Shown here in pieces: positions 26,346-35,979 of a DNA stretch of 64,000 bases. Location: assembly GCA_963776375.1 (NCBI GenBank), contig CAVZMF010000002.1, positions 310,001 through 374,000 of the forward strand. Reading direction: 5' to 3'. The notes below the pieces were generated by a model. That model saw only the letters and a program-made list of their open reading frames with translations. It was not told the DNA's origin and ran no database searches. How positions within the stretch are numbered: position 1 is the first letter of the stretch; every line of letters begins with the position of its first letter. Both the position numbers and the translations under genes were made by a program. The DNA comes from PALSA-612 sp963776375. Lineage in GTDB: Bacteria > Actinomycetota > Thermoleophilia > Gaiellales > Gaiellaceae.

Positions 26346-28262
26346 ATGAACATGGCGAAAGTACTCGGAATCGACCTCGGCACGACCAACTCCTGCATGG
26401 CCGTGATCGAGGGTGGGGAGCCGACGGTCATCCCCAATGCAGAAGGCGGACGGACGACCCCGTCCGTCGTCGCGTTTACGAAGGACGATCAGCGGCTCGT
26501 CGGCGCGCCCGCGAAGCGCCAGCAGGTGACGAACCCGGAGAACACGGTCTTCTCGATCAAGCGCTTCATGGGCCGCAAGTTCGACGAGGTCTCGGAGGAG
26601 ATGAAGATCGTCCCCTACGAGGTCGTCAAGGGCCCCGGCGACGACGTTCGCGTCAAGGCCGCCGGCAAGGAGTACGCGCCGCCGGAGATCAGCGCGATGA
26701 TCCTCCAGAAGCTGAAGGCCGACGCCGAGTCGTTTCTCGGCGAGCCCGTGGCGGAGGCGGTCATCACCGTCCCTGCGTACTTCAACAACGCGCAGCGCGA
26801 GGCGACGAAGGACGCCGGCAAGATCGCCGGGCTCGAGGTCCTCCGCATCGTCAACGAGCCCACCGCGGCCGCGCTCGCATACAACCTGGAGAAGGAGGAG
26901 GACCAGAAGATCCTCGTCTTCGACCTCGGCGGCGGCACGTTCGACGTCTCGGTGCTCGAGTACGACCAGGAGCACACGACGCTCGAGGTGCACGCGACGA
27001 GCGGCGACAACCACCTCGGGGGCGACAACTGGGACAAGGCTCTCGTCGACTGGATGGTCGCCGAGTTCAAGCGCGACCAGGGCATCGACCTGTCGCAGGA
27101 CCGGATGGCCCTTCAGCGGCTCTACGAGGCCGCGGAGAAGGCGAAGATCGAGCTCTCCTCGACGATGACGACGCAGATCAACCTGCCCTTCGTCACCGCC
27201 ACGCCCGAGGGCCCGAAGCACCTCGACCTCCAGCTCACGCGGGCGAAGCTCGCCGAGCTGACGGCAGACCTGCTCGAGCGCACGGTCGGGCCGACGAAGG
27301 CGGCACTCGCCGACGCCGGCCTGCAGCCGAGCGAGATCGACCACGTCGTGCTCGTCGGCGGCATGACCCGCATGCCGGCCGTCCAGGAGAAGGTCAAGGA
27401 GCTGATCGGCAAGGAGCCGCACAAGGGCGTCAACCCGGACGAGGTCGTCGCCGTCGGCGCCGCGATCCAGGCCGGGGTGCTCAAGGGCGAGGTCAAGGAC
27501 ATCCTGCTCCTCGACGTGACGCCGCTGTCACTCGGGATCGAGACGAAGGGCGGCATCTTCACGAAGCTGATCGACCGCAACACGACGATCCCGACCCGGA
27601 AGGCGGAGATCTTCTCGACGGCCGAGGACAACCAGCCCTCGGTGGAGATCCACGTGCTCCAGGGCGAGTCCGAGATGGCCACGTACAACAAGACGCTCGG
27701 GAAGTTCCAGCTCGTCGGCATCCCGCCGGCGCCGCGCGGCATGCCGCAGATCGAGGTCGCGTTCGACATCGACGCCAACGGCATCATCAACGTGTCCGCG
27801 AAGGACCTGGGCACGGGCAACGAGCAGCAGATCCGCATCGAGGGCGGCTCGGGCCTGAAGCAGGAGGAGGTCGAGCGGATGATGAAGGAGGCCGAGGCGC
27901 ATGCGGGCGAGGCGCACAAGCTGCACGAGCTCGCGGAGGCCCGGAACCAGGCCGAGAACCTCGTCTACCAGACCGAGAAGAGCCTCAAGGAGCACCGCGA
28001 GGCGCTGTCCGAGGCCGACGCCTCGACGATCGAGGGTCGGATCATGGAGCTGAAGGGCGTCCTCGACTCGAGCGACCTGGCGGAGATCAGGGCCAAGTCG
28101 GACGCGCTCGGCGAGGCCTCGCACAAGCTGGCCGAGGCCGTCTACGCAAAGGCCACGGCCGAGCAGGCCGCTTCGCAGCCGTCCGGCGACGGCTCGGCTG
28201 CGCCGGGCGAGGACGAGGTCGTCGAGGAGGCCGACTACGAGGTCGTGGACGAGGGCAAGTGA
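26346..28262 (+). CDS. dnaK: Chaperone DnaK (Hsp70)
   Basis: ATP-dependent chaperone, 638 residues, uninterrupted. ATPase landmarks are VLGIDLGTTNSCMAV, the EPTAAALAYNLEK linker and VFDLGGGTFDVSVLE phosphate loop, and VVLVGGMTRMPAVQ. The substrate domain has DVTPLSLGIETKGG and the tail ends in acidic residues. An ATG at 26346 and another at 26352 (MNMAKVLG) follow AAGGAG. First gene of the dnaK-grpE-dnaJ-hspR-clpB operon. Confidence 0.98.
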   Translation: MNMAKVLGIDLGTTNSCMAVIEGGEPTVIPNAEGGRTTPSVVAFTKDDQRLVGAPAKRQQVTNPENTVFSIKRFMGRKFDEVSEEMKIVPYEVVKGPGDDVRVKAAGKEYAPPEISAMILQKLKADAESFLGEPVAEAVITVPAYFNNAQREATKDAGKIAGLEVLRIVNEPTAAALAYNLEKEEDQKILVFDLGGGTFDVSVLEYDQEHTTLEVHATSGDNHLGGDNWDKALVDWMVAEFKRDQGIDLSQDRMALQRLYEAAEKAKIELSSTMTTQINLPFVTATPEGPKHLDLQLTRAKLAELTADLLERTVGPTKAALADAGLQPSEIDHVVLVGGMTRMPAVQEKVKELIGKEPHKGVNPDEVVAVGAAIQAGVLKGEVKDILLLDVTPLSLGIETKGGIFTKLIDRNTTIPTRKAEIFSTAEDNQPSVEIHVLQGESEMATYNKTLGKFQLVGIPPAPRGMPQIEVAFDIDANGIINVSAKDLGTGNEQQIRIEGGSGLKQEEVERMMKEAEAHAGEAHKLHELAEARNQAENLVYQTEKSLKEHREALSEADASTIEGRIMELKGVLDSSDLAEIRAKSDALGEASHKLAEAVYAKATAEQAASQPSGDGSAAPGEDEVVEEADYEVVDEGK

Positions 28263-28787
28263 CGCCCGAGGAACACACGCAGCAGGAGGCGGAGGCCGAA
28301 CGGTCGAGGAGCTCGACGAGCTCGCCGCGGTGACGCGCGAGCGCGACGAGTACCTCGACCGCCTGCAGCGGCTCAAGGCCGAGTTCGACAACTACCGCAA
28401 GCGCGAGGCGCGCCTGCAGAGCGAGCGGGCCGCGCGCGCGGCGGAGCGGCTGGTCAAGGAGCTGCTGCCCGTGCTCGACGACCTCGAGCGGGCGCTCGAG
28501 GCCGCGGCCAAGCACGAGGAGGCGAAGCTCGAGGAAGGCGTCGCGCTCGTGCACCGCGCAGCTCCGCGACACGCTCGCGAAGGAAGGGCTCGTCGAGATC
28601 GAGACCGACGGGCCGCTTCGATCCGCACGTCCACGAGGCGCTGCTCTCGCAGCCGTCAGAGGCCGAGGAGGGCTCGGTGATCGAGGTCGTGCAGAAGGGC
28701 TACCGGCTCGGCGAGCGCGTCCTGCGCCCCGCGCGGGTCGTCGTCGCGGGGCCGCAGGAGGCGGCGGGTGGCGACGGGCACCGCTAG
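28259..28787 (+). CDS. grpE: Nucleotide exchange factor GrpE (frameshifted)
   Basis: GTG 28259 overlaps the dnaK TGA. After an acidic N-terminus, the long coiled coil (ERDEYLDRLQRLKAEFDNYR, KREARLQSERAARAAERLV) and ELLPVLDDLERALEAA are clear. The beta domain reads DPHVHEALLSQPSEAEEGSV and VVQKGYRLGERVLRPARVVV. Shifts occur near 28305, 28560 and 28612. GrpE releases ADP from DnaK. The end overlaps dnaJ. Confidence 0.92.
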
Positions 28788-29881
28788 GAACCTCTACGAG
28801 ATCCTCGGCGTCTCGAAGGGCGCGTCCGACGAGGAGATCAAGAAGGCCTACCGCAAGCTCGCCCGCCAGTACCACCCGGACAAGAACCCGGGCGACAAGG
28901 AGGCCGAGGAGCGGTTCAAGGAGGTCCAGGCCGCCTACGACGTCCTCTCCGACGCCGGAGAAGCGCAAGGCCTACGACGACTACGGCTCGCCGGACGGCC
29001 GTGTGCGCTTCGGCCCGGGCGGCGAGGGCGTCACGTTCGACTTCGGCGAGTTCGGCGACCTCAGCGACCTTCTCGGCGGGCCTGTTCGGCGGCCGCATGG
29101 GCGGCGGCGGCCGGCCAGGCAGCAGCGCGGACAGCGCGGCGCCGACGTCGAGGTCGAGGTCTCGCTCTCGTTCGAGGACTCGCTGAAGGGCGTCGAGACG
29201 ACGCTGCCCGTCAGCCTCGAGTCGAGCTGCCACGTCTGTCAGCGGCTCGGGCGCGAAGCCGGGAACGGCGCCGACCGTGTGCCCGCAGTGCGGCGGCCGC
29301 GGCGTCGTCGCCGAGTCGCAGGGGCTGTTCGCGCTCTCCTCGCCGTGCCCGCGCTGCCGCGGCAACGGGACGATCATCGAGGAGCCGTGCCCGAACTGCC
29401 GCGGCTCCGGCCGCGAGCGGCGGACGCGCCGGTTCAAGGTCAAGATCCCCGCCGGCGTCAAGGACGGCACGCGCATCAAGCTTCGCGGCAAGGGCGAGGC
29501 CGGCTACGGCGGCGGCCCGGCCGGCGACCTCTACGTCGTCACGCGCGTCGAGCCGTCGAAGCTCTACCGCCGCCGCGGCGAGGCCGACCTCGAGATCGAC
29601 GTGCCGGTGACGTTCGCCGAGGCCGCGCTCGGCGCGACCGTCGAGGTGCCGACGCCGGACGGGCCTGTGTCGCTGAAGGTGCCCGCCGGGACCGAGGACG
29701 GCAAGCTCCTGCGCATCAAGCGGCCGCGGCGCGCCCGAAGCTGAAGGGCTCCGGACGCGGCGACCTGATCGCGCGCGTCCACGTGACCGTGCCCAAGAAG
29801 CTCTCCAAGGCCGAGAAGGAGGCGATCGAGAAGCTCCAGGAGGTCTCGCGCGAGGATCCGAGGGAGAAGGCGTTCCGATGA
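28768..29881 (+). CDS. dnaJ: Chaperone DnaJ (frameshifted)
   Basis: J domain from GTG 28768: NLYEILGVSKGASDEEIKKA with the HPD motif in YHPDKNPGD. A Gly/Phe-rich segment follows, then four zinc-binding CxxC pairs (CHVC, CPQC, CPRC, CPNC) and client-binding beta domains (GTRIKLRGKGEAGYGGGPAG, VPAGTEDGKLLRIK). Five single-base changes are inferred at about 28963, 29085, 29247 and two near 29724-29736. It stimulates DnaK ATPase and delivers substrates. Starts inside grpE. Confidence 0.95.
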
Positions 29882-30243
29882 TCGACGACAGGCCGCGCTA
29901 CACGATCAGCGTCGCCGCCGAGCTCGTCGGCATGCACCCGCAGACGCTGCGGATCTACGAGTCGAAGGGGCTCGTCCGGCCCGGCCGGACGCCCGGCGGC
30001 ACCCGGCTCTACTCCGAGACCGACCTCGAGCGGCTGCGCGTGATCCAGCGGCTGACGACGGAGCTCGGGCTGAACCTGGCCGGCGTCCAGCGCGTGCTCG
30101 TGCTCGAGGACGAGATGGAGAGGCTGCGCGCGCGCGTGGCGCGTCTCGAGCGGCAGATGCGCGAAGAGGTCGAGCTCGTGCACAAGCAGTACCGACGCGA
30201 CCTCGTCGTCTGGACGGAGCAGAACCTTCCAGAGGAGACGCTG
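29878..30243 (+). CDS. hspR: MerR-family heat-shock repressor HspR
   Basis: The first 75 residues form a MerR-type winged helix (YTISVAAELVGMHPQTLRIY, ESKGLVRPGRTPGGTRLYSE) followed by a coiled coil (LEDEMERLRARVARLERQMR). Position between dnaJ and clpB is diagnostic for HspR, which represses this operon with DnaK as co-repressor. No stop occurs before the clpB ATG at 30244; the frame reads straight through (NLPEETLMDFNRL). A one-base error would restore a TGATG junction. It overlaps dnaJ by four bases. Confidence 0.9.
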
Positions 30244-32723
30244 ATGGATTTCAACCGGCTGACACTGAAGAGCCAGGAGGCGATCGGCGCCGCGCAGGAG
30301 CTCGCGCGACGCGAACGGCAATCCCGAGATCACGCCCGAGCACCTGCTGCTCGCGCTGCTCGACCAGGAGCTGCCGCGGACGCTGCTCGCAGGTCGCGCC
30401 GCCGAGGTGCAGCCGCGAAGCGGCCGAGCACGTCGCAGCGACTCCCGAAGGTGAGCGGCGGGCACGCAGCAGCCGCAGGTCGGCGCGGCGTTCTCGCGCG
30501 TGCTCGACCGGGCCGAGGACGAGATGCGAAAGCTCGAGGACGAGTACGTCTCGACTGAGCACCTGCTGCTCGCGCTCGACGTCGTCCCGCGCGACGAGCT
30601 GCTCGCGACGCTGAAGGACGTCCGCGGCGCGCAGCGCGTCACGTCGCAGGATCCCGAGGGCACGTACCAGGCGCTGGAGAAGTTCGGCCGCGACCTGACC
30701 GCGCTCGCCGAGAGCGGCAAGCTCGACCCGGTCATCGGCCGCGACGAGGAGATCCGCCGCGTCATCCAGGTGCTCTCGCGCCGCACGAAGAACAACCCCG
30801 TGCTGATCGGCGATCCCGGCGTCGGAAAGACGGCGATCGTCGAGGGGCTCGCCCAGCGCATCGTCGCCGGCGACGTCCCCGAGGGCCTCAAGGGCAAGCG
30901 CGTCTGGCAGCTCGACATCGGCGCCATGCTCGCCGGCGCGAAGTACCGCGGCGAGTTCGAGGAGCGGCTCAAGGCCGTGCTCGAGGAGATCAAGGCCGCC
31001 GAGGGCGAGCTCGTCGTCTTCATCGACGAGCTGCACACGATCGTCGGCGCCGGCGCCGCCGAAGGTGCCGTCGACGCTGCGAACATGCTCAAGCCGATGC
31101 TGGCGCGCGGCGAGCTGCGCGTCGTCGGCGCGACGACGCTCGACGAGTACCGCAAGCACATCGAGAAGGACGCGGCGCTCGAGCGGCGCTTCCAGCCCGT
31201 GTTCGTCGGGCGAGCCGTCGGTCGCGGACACGATCGCGATCCTGCGCGGCCTCAAGGAGCGCTACGAGGCGCACCACGGCATCCGCATCCGCGACGCCGC
31301 GCTCGTCGCCGCCGCCGTGCTCTCCGACCGCTACATCTCCGGCCGCTTCCTCCCGGACAAGGCGATCGACCTCGTCGACGAGGCCGCGTCGCGCGTGCGC
31401 ATGGAGATCGACTCCTCGCCGCTCGAGCTCGACGAGGCCGAGCGGCGCGTGCGCCAGCTCGAGATCGAGCTCGCGGCCATGGCGCAAGGAGGAGCAAGAA
31501 CGTCGCGAGCCGCTCGAGCGCGAGCTTGCCGAGGCGAAGTCGGTACGCGACGAGCTGGCGGCGCGCTGGTCGAAGGAGAAGGAGGCACTCGAGCGCGTCA
31601 AGGAGATCACTAAGCGGATCGACGAGCTGAAGATGGAAGCCGAGCGCGCGGAGCGCGACGGGCGACCTCGAGCGCGTCGCCGAGATCCGCTACGGCGGAG
31701 CTCCCGGCGCTCGAGCAGGAGCTGTCCGAGCCAGGGCGGAGTCGCCGACGCCGCCCATGGTCAAGGAGGAGGTCGACGAGGACGACATCGCCCTCGTCGT
31801 CGCGCCGCTGGACGGGCATCCCCGTCTCACGGCTGATGGAGGGCGAGACCGAGAAGCTGATCCACATGGAGGAGCGGCTCCACGAGCGCGTCGTCGGCCA
31901 GGACGAGGCCGTCGAGGCCGTCGCCAACGCGCTGCGCCGCGCGCGCTCCGGCCTGCAGGATCCGAACCGGCCGATCGGCTCCTTCATCTTCCTCGGCCCG
32001 ACCGGCGTGGGGAAGACCGAGCTCGCCCGCGCGCTCGCCGAGTTCATGTTCGACGACGATCGGGCCATGGTCCGCCTGGACATGTCCGAGTACCAGGAGC
32101 GGCACACGGTCTCGCGGCTCGTCGGCGCGCCGCCCGGCTACGTCGGCTACGAGGAGGGCGGCCAGCTGACGGAGGCGGTGCGCCGGCGGCCGTACTCGGT
32201 CGTCCTCCTGGACGAGATCGAGAAGGCGCACAACGAGGTCTTCGACGTGCTCCTGCAGATCCTCGACGACGGCCGACTCACCGACGGCCAGGGCCGCACG
32301 GTCGACTTCCGCAACACCGTGATCATCATGACCTCGAACCTGCGCTCGGCCGACGCGCTGCGCGAGTTCTTCCGGCCCGAGTTCCTGAACCGGGTCGACG
32401 AGATCGTCGAGTTCGAGCCGCTCTCGCGCGACCAGCTCGGCGAGATCGTCGAGCTGCAGCTCGCGCGGCTGCGCGAGCGGCTCGCCGAGCGCGGCCTCGA
32501 TCTCGTCCTCACGCCGGCCGCGAAGGAGCTGGTCGCTGACGCCGGCTGGGATCCCGCCTACGGCGCCCGGCCGCTGAAGCGCGCGATCCAGCGCCTGGTC
32601 GAGAACCCGCTCGCGAAGCGCCTGCTCGAGCACGAGTTCGCCGAGGGCGACACGATCATCGTCGACACCGAAGCCGGCGAGCTCACGTTCGAGAAGGCCG
32701 AGGCCGCGGCGGCCGCCGCCTGA
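30244..32723 (+). CDS. clpB: Disaggregase ClpB (many frameshifts)
   Basis: ClpB extracts polypeptides from aggregates with DnaK. The N-domain begins MDFNRLTLKSQEAIGAAQEL; NBD1 has Walker A GDPGVGKTAIVEGLAQRI and FIDELHTIVGAGAAEGAVDA; the coiled-coil M domain is present (ELAAM...KEEQERREPLEREL); NBD2 has FLGPTGVGKTELARALAEFM, DMSEYQERHTVSRLVGAPPG and RPEFLNRVDEIVEF. Indels are inferred near 30315, 30410, 30449, 30463, 31210, 31485, 31663, 31694, 31731 and 31814. From about 31836 to the stop the frame is clean. Confidence 0.95.
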
Positions 32724-32730
32724 CGTCTCG

Positions 32731-33296
32731 TCAGAGCTTCAGGATCGCCACGAGTACGGCACCCTTCCTGCCCTCGTACAGCACCGCTGGGGCGAATCCG
32801 TTCGGGCCGAACGCGGCTCCCCGCCACAGCCGCTCCCGGGACCCACGATGCCTGTGTAGAAAGCCGATGTGTTGGCCTGCGGCCCGAGGCTGCCCGGGGC
32901 GGTGATCGAGCGGACGACCCGGACGTTGCCGCCCCGCGCGTCGCCGCGGGCAAGCCCGACCACGGTCTGGCTCTTCTTGTCCAGTGTGGCGAAGGCGACG
33001 ACGAGGTGGCCGCCGTAGTCGTGCGTCCGTGAGCGCGCTGACGCTGCGGTTCGGCAAGAGGCGCGAGGCCTGGACCTCGGGGTCTTGCCGTCGGCGCCGG
33101 TGCCGGAGTACACGAGGTACTCGCCCGCCAAGGTGTAGGCGGCCGGCGGCCCAGACGGCGAACTCCATGCCGCTTGTGCGCGGCACTGTCTGCCATTGGG
33201 CGGCGCGGCCACCTGCGCCGGGCCGGCGCCGCCGCCGACCAGCATGCCCGCGGCGACGATCGCCGCAATGACGATTGTGAGGGTGCCTGCCTTTAT
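32731..33296 (-). CDS. Small secreted protein of unknown function (frameshifted)
   Basis: A hydrophobic N-terminus (GTLTIVIAAIVAAGMLVGGG) precedes segments YTLAGEYLVYSGTGADGK, EVQASRLLPNRSVSAL, GGHLVVAFATLDKKSQTVVG, NVRVVRSITAPGSLG and APAVLYEGRKGAVLVAILKL, which lie in different frames. At least three indels break it. The beta-rich pattern suggests an exported beta-propeller or sandwich fragment. The start is uncertain: GAGGAG is present near 33300 but the following codon is ATA; the first ATG is 33245. Confidence 0.45.
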
Positions 33297-33308
33297 GTCT
33301 CCTCGGAT

Positions 33309-34010
33309 CTAGCAGAAGGGATTCTTCTTGCAGTCGATCTGCTTGTAGACCAGCTTCTTGACCGTCGCCTTCGTCGTCCACTCGAGCGCGGTGCCGTCCC
33401 CGTAGTCCAGCTTCTTGTGGTCCGTGATCGAGAAGCTGGGACGGTTGAGCACTGACAGCGGGCGAACGCCGGCGCCGCCGTAGTAGTACGGCGACTTGTT
33501 CTCACAGCCGACGCCCCGGGCCGGGTAGGTCGAGGCAAACACGAACTCGCCGACGCCGACCGAGATCGCCGCGCGCGTGACGACCGCGTTGCGGGCGTTG
33601 ACCACGCCGAGCGAGCCGTGGGCGGGTCTCGCCCACCTGGTCTCGTCCACCTTGAACGTGCCGTTGCAGGCGGGGTTCTCGAGGCCGGCGTACGTGTACG
33701 TCCCGGCCATGTCCAGCACGACCGTGGACGTGCCTTCGCCGAGGCCTCGCTTCCCGTACCAGTACAGGTTCCCGACCTTGACCCGCGAGAGGCGCAGGTT
33801 GGTCGTCGCGGTCGCGTCGCCCTGGGTGAACGTGCCGGTCACCGTGACCGACGTGAACCGGTACTGGTAGGCGAAAGGCGCGACGTCCTTCGAGCCGGAC
33901 GCGGCGGCGTACCCTGCGGTCGCGAGCGCGACGACCGCCGCTGCGGTGGCGCGACGAGCCGGCGGAACGGACACGGCCTCGAGGATTGCAGGGGACGCGG
34001 CAGGTAGCAA
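33309..34010 (-). CDS. Secreted protein of unknown function
   Basis: 233 residues, intact. A signal peptide (TAAAVVALATAGYAAASG) precedes a beta-rich domain with YQYRFTSVTVTGTFTQGD, TYTYAGLENPACNGTF and VGCENKSPYYYGGAGVRP. Four cysteines (two near the C-terminus: DCKKNPFC) could form disulfides. A GTG at 33974 would give a more typical signal peptide than 34010. No known family recognised. Confidence 0.6.
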   Translation of the reverse strand: MLPAASPAILEAVSVPPARRATAAAVVALATAGYAAASGSKDVAPFAYQYRFTSVTVTGTFTQGDATATTNLRLSRVKVGNLYWYGKRGLGEGTSTVVLDMAGTYTYAGLENPACNGTFKVDETRWARPAHGSLGVVNARNAVVTRAAISVGVGEFVFASTYPARGVGCENKSPYYYGGAGVRPLSVLNRPSFSITDHKKLDYGDGTALEWTTKATVKKLVYKQIDCKKNPFC

Positions 34011-34200
34011 GCCGCGCCACAGGATCGGCCGCGCCGATCCACTCCGTTACTCGTTCCCCCGGGGCCTTCGGCCCTGACCCCCCGATGTGAGCGTAGCTCG
34101 GAAATCGTGACGTGCCTGCGACGCAACCGTGCCGATTCTGTGCCGTCTTCTCCACAAGCGCGCCGCGGCACGCACGGTGACGGGGAGCTAGGCTCCCGCC
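34011..34200. other. Intergenic region with hairpins and a hairpin-covered ribosome-binding site
   Basis: GATCGG/CCGATC and GGGCC-TTC-GGCCC hairpins lie around 34022-34080. GGGAGC-TAG-GCTCCC (34183-34197) sits directly upstream of ATG 34201 and covers the only plausible Shine-Dalgarno sequence of the cupin gene. No gene seen. Confidence 0.45.
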
Positions 34201-34567
34201 ATGAGCGCGTTCTCCGACCTGGGCGCTGTTCAGCCGCAGCGGATCTGGGACGGCGTTGTCGGCCGCACCGTCCACGGCGAGCGGATCACGCTCACTCTCG
34301 TCGAGCTCGAGCCCGGGGTCTCGGTGCCCGAGCACAGCCACGAGAACGAGCAGCAGGGGATGGTCCTGACCGGCTCGCTGACGTTCACCGTCGGCGGCGA
34401 GACCCGCCGAGCTTGGTCCGCGGGAGGCGTGGTGCATCACCGGGAACGTCCCGCACTCGGTCGTCGCCGGCCCCGAGGGTGCGGTGCTCGTCGAGGTCTT
34501 CTCGCCGGTGCGCGAGGACTGGTCGGCGCTGGAGCCGGCCGAGGCGGGCCCGCCGCGCTGGCCCTAG
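34201..34567 (+). CDS. Single-domain cupin protein (one extra base)
   Basis: Small beta-barrel protein. The metal-binding motif 1 is GVSVPEHSHENEQQGMVLTG (HxH...E...G); motif 2, after removing one extra C near 34407, reads AWCITGNVPHSVVAG (PxxxxH). It ends REDWSALEPAEAGPPRWP. Such cupins bind metals and may be isomerases, oxygenases or ligand sensors. Its stop shares bases with that of the small minus-strand gene. Confidence 0.75.
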
Positions 34568-34686
34568 GGCCGCTTCGCGCCCTTGCGGGCGGTGCCGGCC
34601 TCGACGGCGCGCTTCTTGTCGCGCCCCTTCTTCTTGCGCTGCCGGTCGTTCGCCCAGCGTCGCGTCGGTCTCGATCCGCGGCCCAT
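34564..34686 (-). CDS. 40-residue highly basic small protein
   Basis: Complete frame ATG 34686 to TAG 34564, encoding MGRGSRPTRRWANDRQRKKK and then GRDKKRAVEAGTARKGAKRP. About 17 of 40 residues are Arg or Lys. It resembles other very short basic actinobacterial proteins and ribosome-associated peptides in composition. It fits exactly between convergent neighbours, overlapping the cupin stop by three bases. No strong Shine-Dalgarno. Confidence 0.5.
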   Translation of the reverse strand: MGRGSRPTRRWANDRQRKKKGRDKKRAVEAGTARKGAKRP

Positions 34687-34739
34687 CGGCGGCCACTCTA
34701 GCGGCCGCGGGCGCACAGGCACGCGGCTACGGTTCGCGC

Positions 34740-35495
34740 ATGCAGGAGGCGAAACCGAAGTCGAAGCCGAAGCGCCGGACGCATCAGCTCCCCCCGCCGC
34801 TCCCGCCCGGCAAGCGGACGATCGGCCAGCTCGTCGCCGAGACGATCCGGTTCTACGGCAGGCACTTCTGGCGCTCGCTGCTCCTCGGCATCGGCCCGGC
34901 CGCGGTGACGGTGGCCGGCTACTACGCGGGCTTCCACCCCTGGCTCGCGGCCGTCGTCGCGGCCTGGGTCGTGCTCGCGTCCGCGTCCTACGTCGGGGCG
35001 TGCGTGCTCGTCTCGGGCGCCCGGCCCCCGCGGCGTGTCCTCGTCACCGCCTTCGTCGCGGCCTGTCTCGTCTCGCTGCCGTTCCTCGTCGGCTTCTTCT
35101 GGCTCGCTCCGGCCGGGCTCGTCGTGCCGGTGATCGTCACCGAGCAGATGCCGCTCCGGCGCGCATTCCGGCGCGGCTTCGACCTCGCCCGCGTCGACTA
35201 CGTCCACGCGCTCGGATCGCTGGTCACGCTCGGGCTCGTCGTCTTCCTCACACAGGTGCTGCTGACCGCGCTGCTCCACGGCGCGAGCAAGCAGTCGGTG
35301 CACATCTCCGCCTTCCTGGCCAGCCTGGTGATTCAGCCGCTCCTCTTCCTCGGCGCGGCCCTGCTCTACGACGACCAGGCCGCGCGCCTGGAGATAAAGT
35401 CGGGCTCCCGGAACCGAAGGAGGCCCGATGCCGACCTATCTCATGCTGACGACGCTGACCGACCAGGGTCTGCGGACGCTCCAATCGCACCCTGA
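34740..35495 (+). CDS. Multi-pass membrane protein of unknown function
   Basis: From ATG 34740 (MQEAKPKSKPKRRTHQ), a basic Pro-rich N-terminus precedes TIGQLVAETIRFYGRHFWRS and six or so helices (AAVTVAGYYAGF, LAAVVAAWVVLASASYVGAC, VVFLTQVLLTALLHG, IQPLLFLGAALLYDDQ). The arrangement resembles glycerophosphoryl-diester-phosphodiesterase-type membrane domains (QLVxETxxxYxRHFxxL). The last 68 bases overlap the GYD gene, suggesting the true stop is earlier and hidden by an indel. Confidence 0.6.
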   Translation: MQEAKPKSKPKRRTHQLPPPLPPGKRTIGQLVAETIRFYGRHFWRSLLLGIGPAAVTVAGYYAGFHPWLAAVVAAWVVLASASYVGACVLVSGARPPRRVLVTAFVAACLVSLPFLVGFFWLAPAGLVVPVIVTEQMPLRRAFRRGFDLARVDYVHALGSLVTLGLVVFLTQVLLTALLHGASKQSVHISAFLASLVIQPLLFLGAALLYDDQAARLEIKSGSRNRRRPDADLSHADDADRPGSADAPIAP

Positions 35496-35715
35496 GCGGC
35501 TCCGCGAGGTGAACCGCGACGTGGAGGAGCTCGGCGCGCGGGTGCTCCACCAGTGGATCTCGCTCGGTCACTTCGACTTCGTCAACATCGTCGAGGCGCC
35601 GGACTCCGAGGCGATCGCGAGGATCTCGGTCGCGCTCGGCGCACGCGGCAGCGCCAAGCTCGAGAGCTACGAGCTGATCCCGGTCGACAAGCTGCTGGAC
35701 AGCCTGTCGGCCTAG
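35428..35715 (+). CDS. GYD-domain protein
   Basis: 95 residues with the GYD pattern: MPTYLMLTTLTDQGLRTLQ, HQWISLGHFDFVNIVEAPDS, ISVALGARGSAKLESYELIP. The ferredoxin-like GYD fold is of unknown function. A good GAAGGAGG site precedes ATG 35428. Confidence 0.85.
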   Translation: MPTYLMLTTLTDQGLRTLQSHPERLREVNRDVEELGARVLHQWISLGHFDFVNIVEAPDSEAIARISVALGARGSAKLESYELIPVDKLLDSLSA

Positions 35716-35787
35716 CGCACGCTCGTCGTCTTCCCGCGCCACGCGCACTCGCAGCTGAACGTCGAGCGCCGCATCAACGGCGATCCC

Positions 35788-35979
35788 GTGATGCCGGTGC
35801 ACATCACCGAGGACGGCAAGGCCGAGGCGCGTTTGCTCGTCCTCGAGCTCGCGCACGCGCCCTTCGACCTCTGTCTCCACACGCGTTTCGGCCGGGCGCA
35901 GGAGACTGCCGAGCTGGCCCTGGCGGGGCGCGACGACGGGGCCGCGGAGCGGATCGAGATGCTCACCCCGCGCGGCTGA
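35788..35979 (+). CDS. Short conserved-looking protein, start uncertain
   Basis: 63 codons from GTG 35788 (or ATG 35791): PVHITEDGKAEARLLVLELA, HAPFDLCLHTRFGRAQETAE, ending EMLTPRG. The same frame is open upstream to the GYD stop (FPRHAHSQLNVERRINGDPV) without a standard start, so the N-terminus may be hidden by an indel. Family not recognised. Overlaps the end of psuG on the other strand. Confidence 0.4.
   Translation: MMPVHITEDGKAEARLLVLELAHAPFDLCLHTRFGRAQETAELALAGRDDGAAERIEMLTPRG

Noticed and set aside
28259..32000. Extra bases seemed always to fall between codons, hinting at programmed insertion or recoding
   Set aside because: Most can equally be placed as an extension of a neighbouring G, C or other run within a codon (for example GGC to GGGC), so codon phase is not determined. 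Some are deletions. Sequencing error explains them better.
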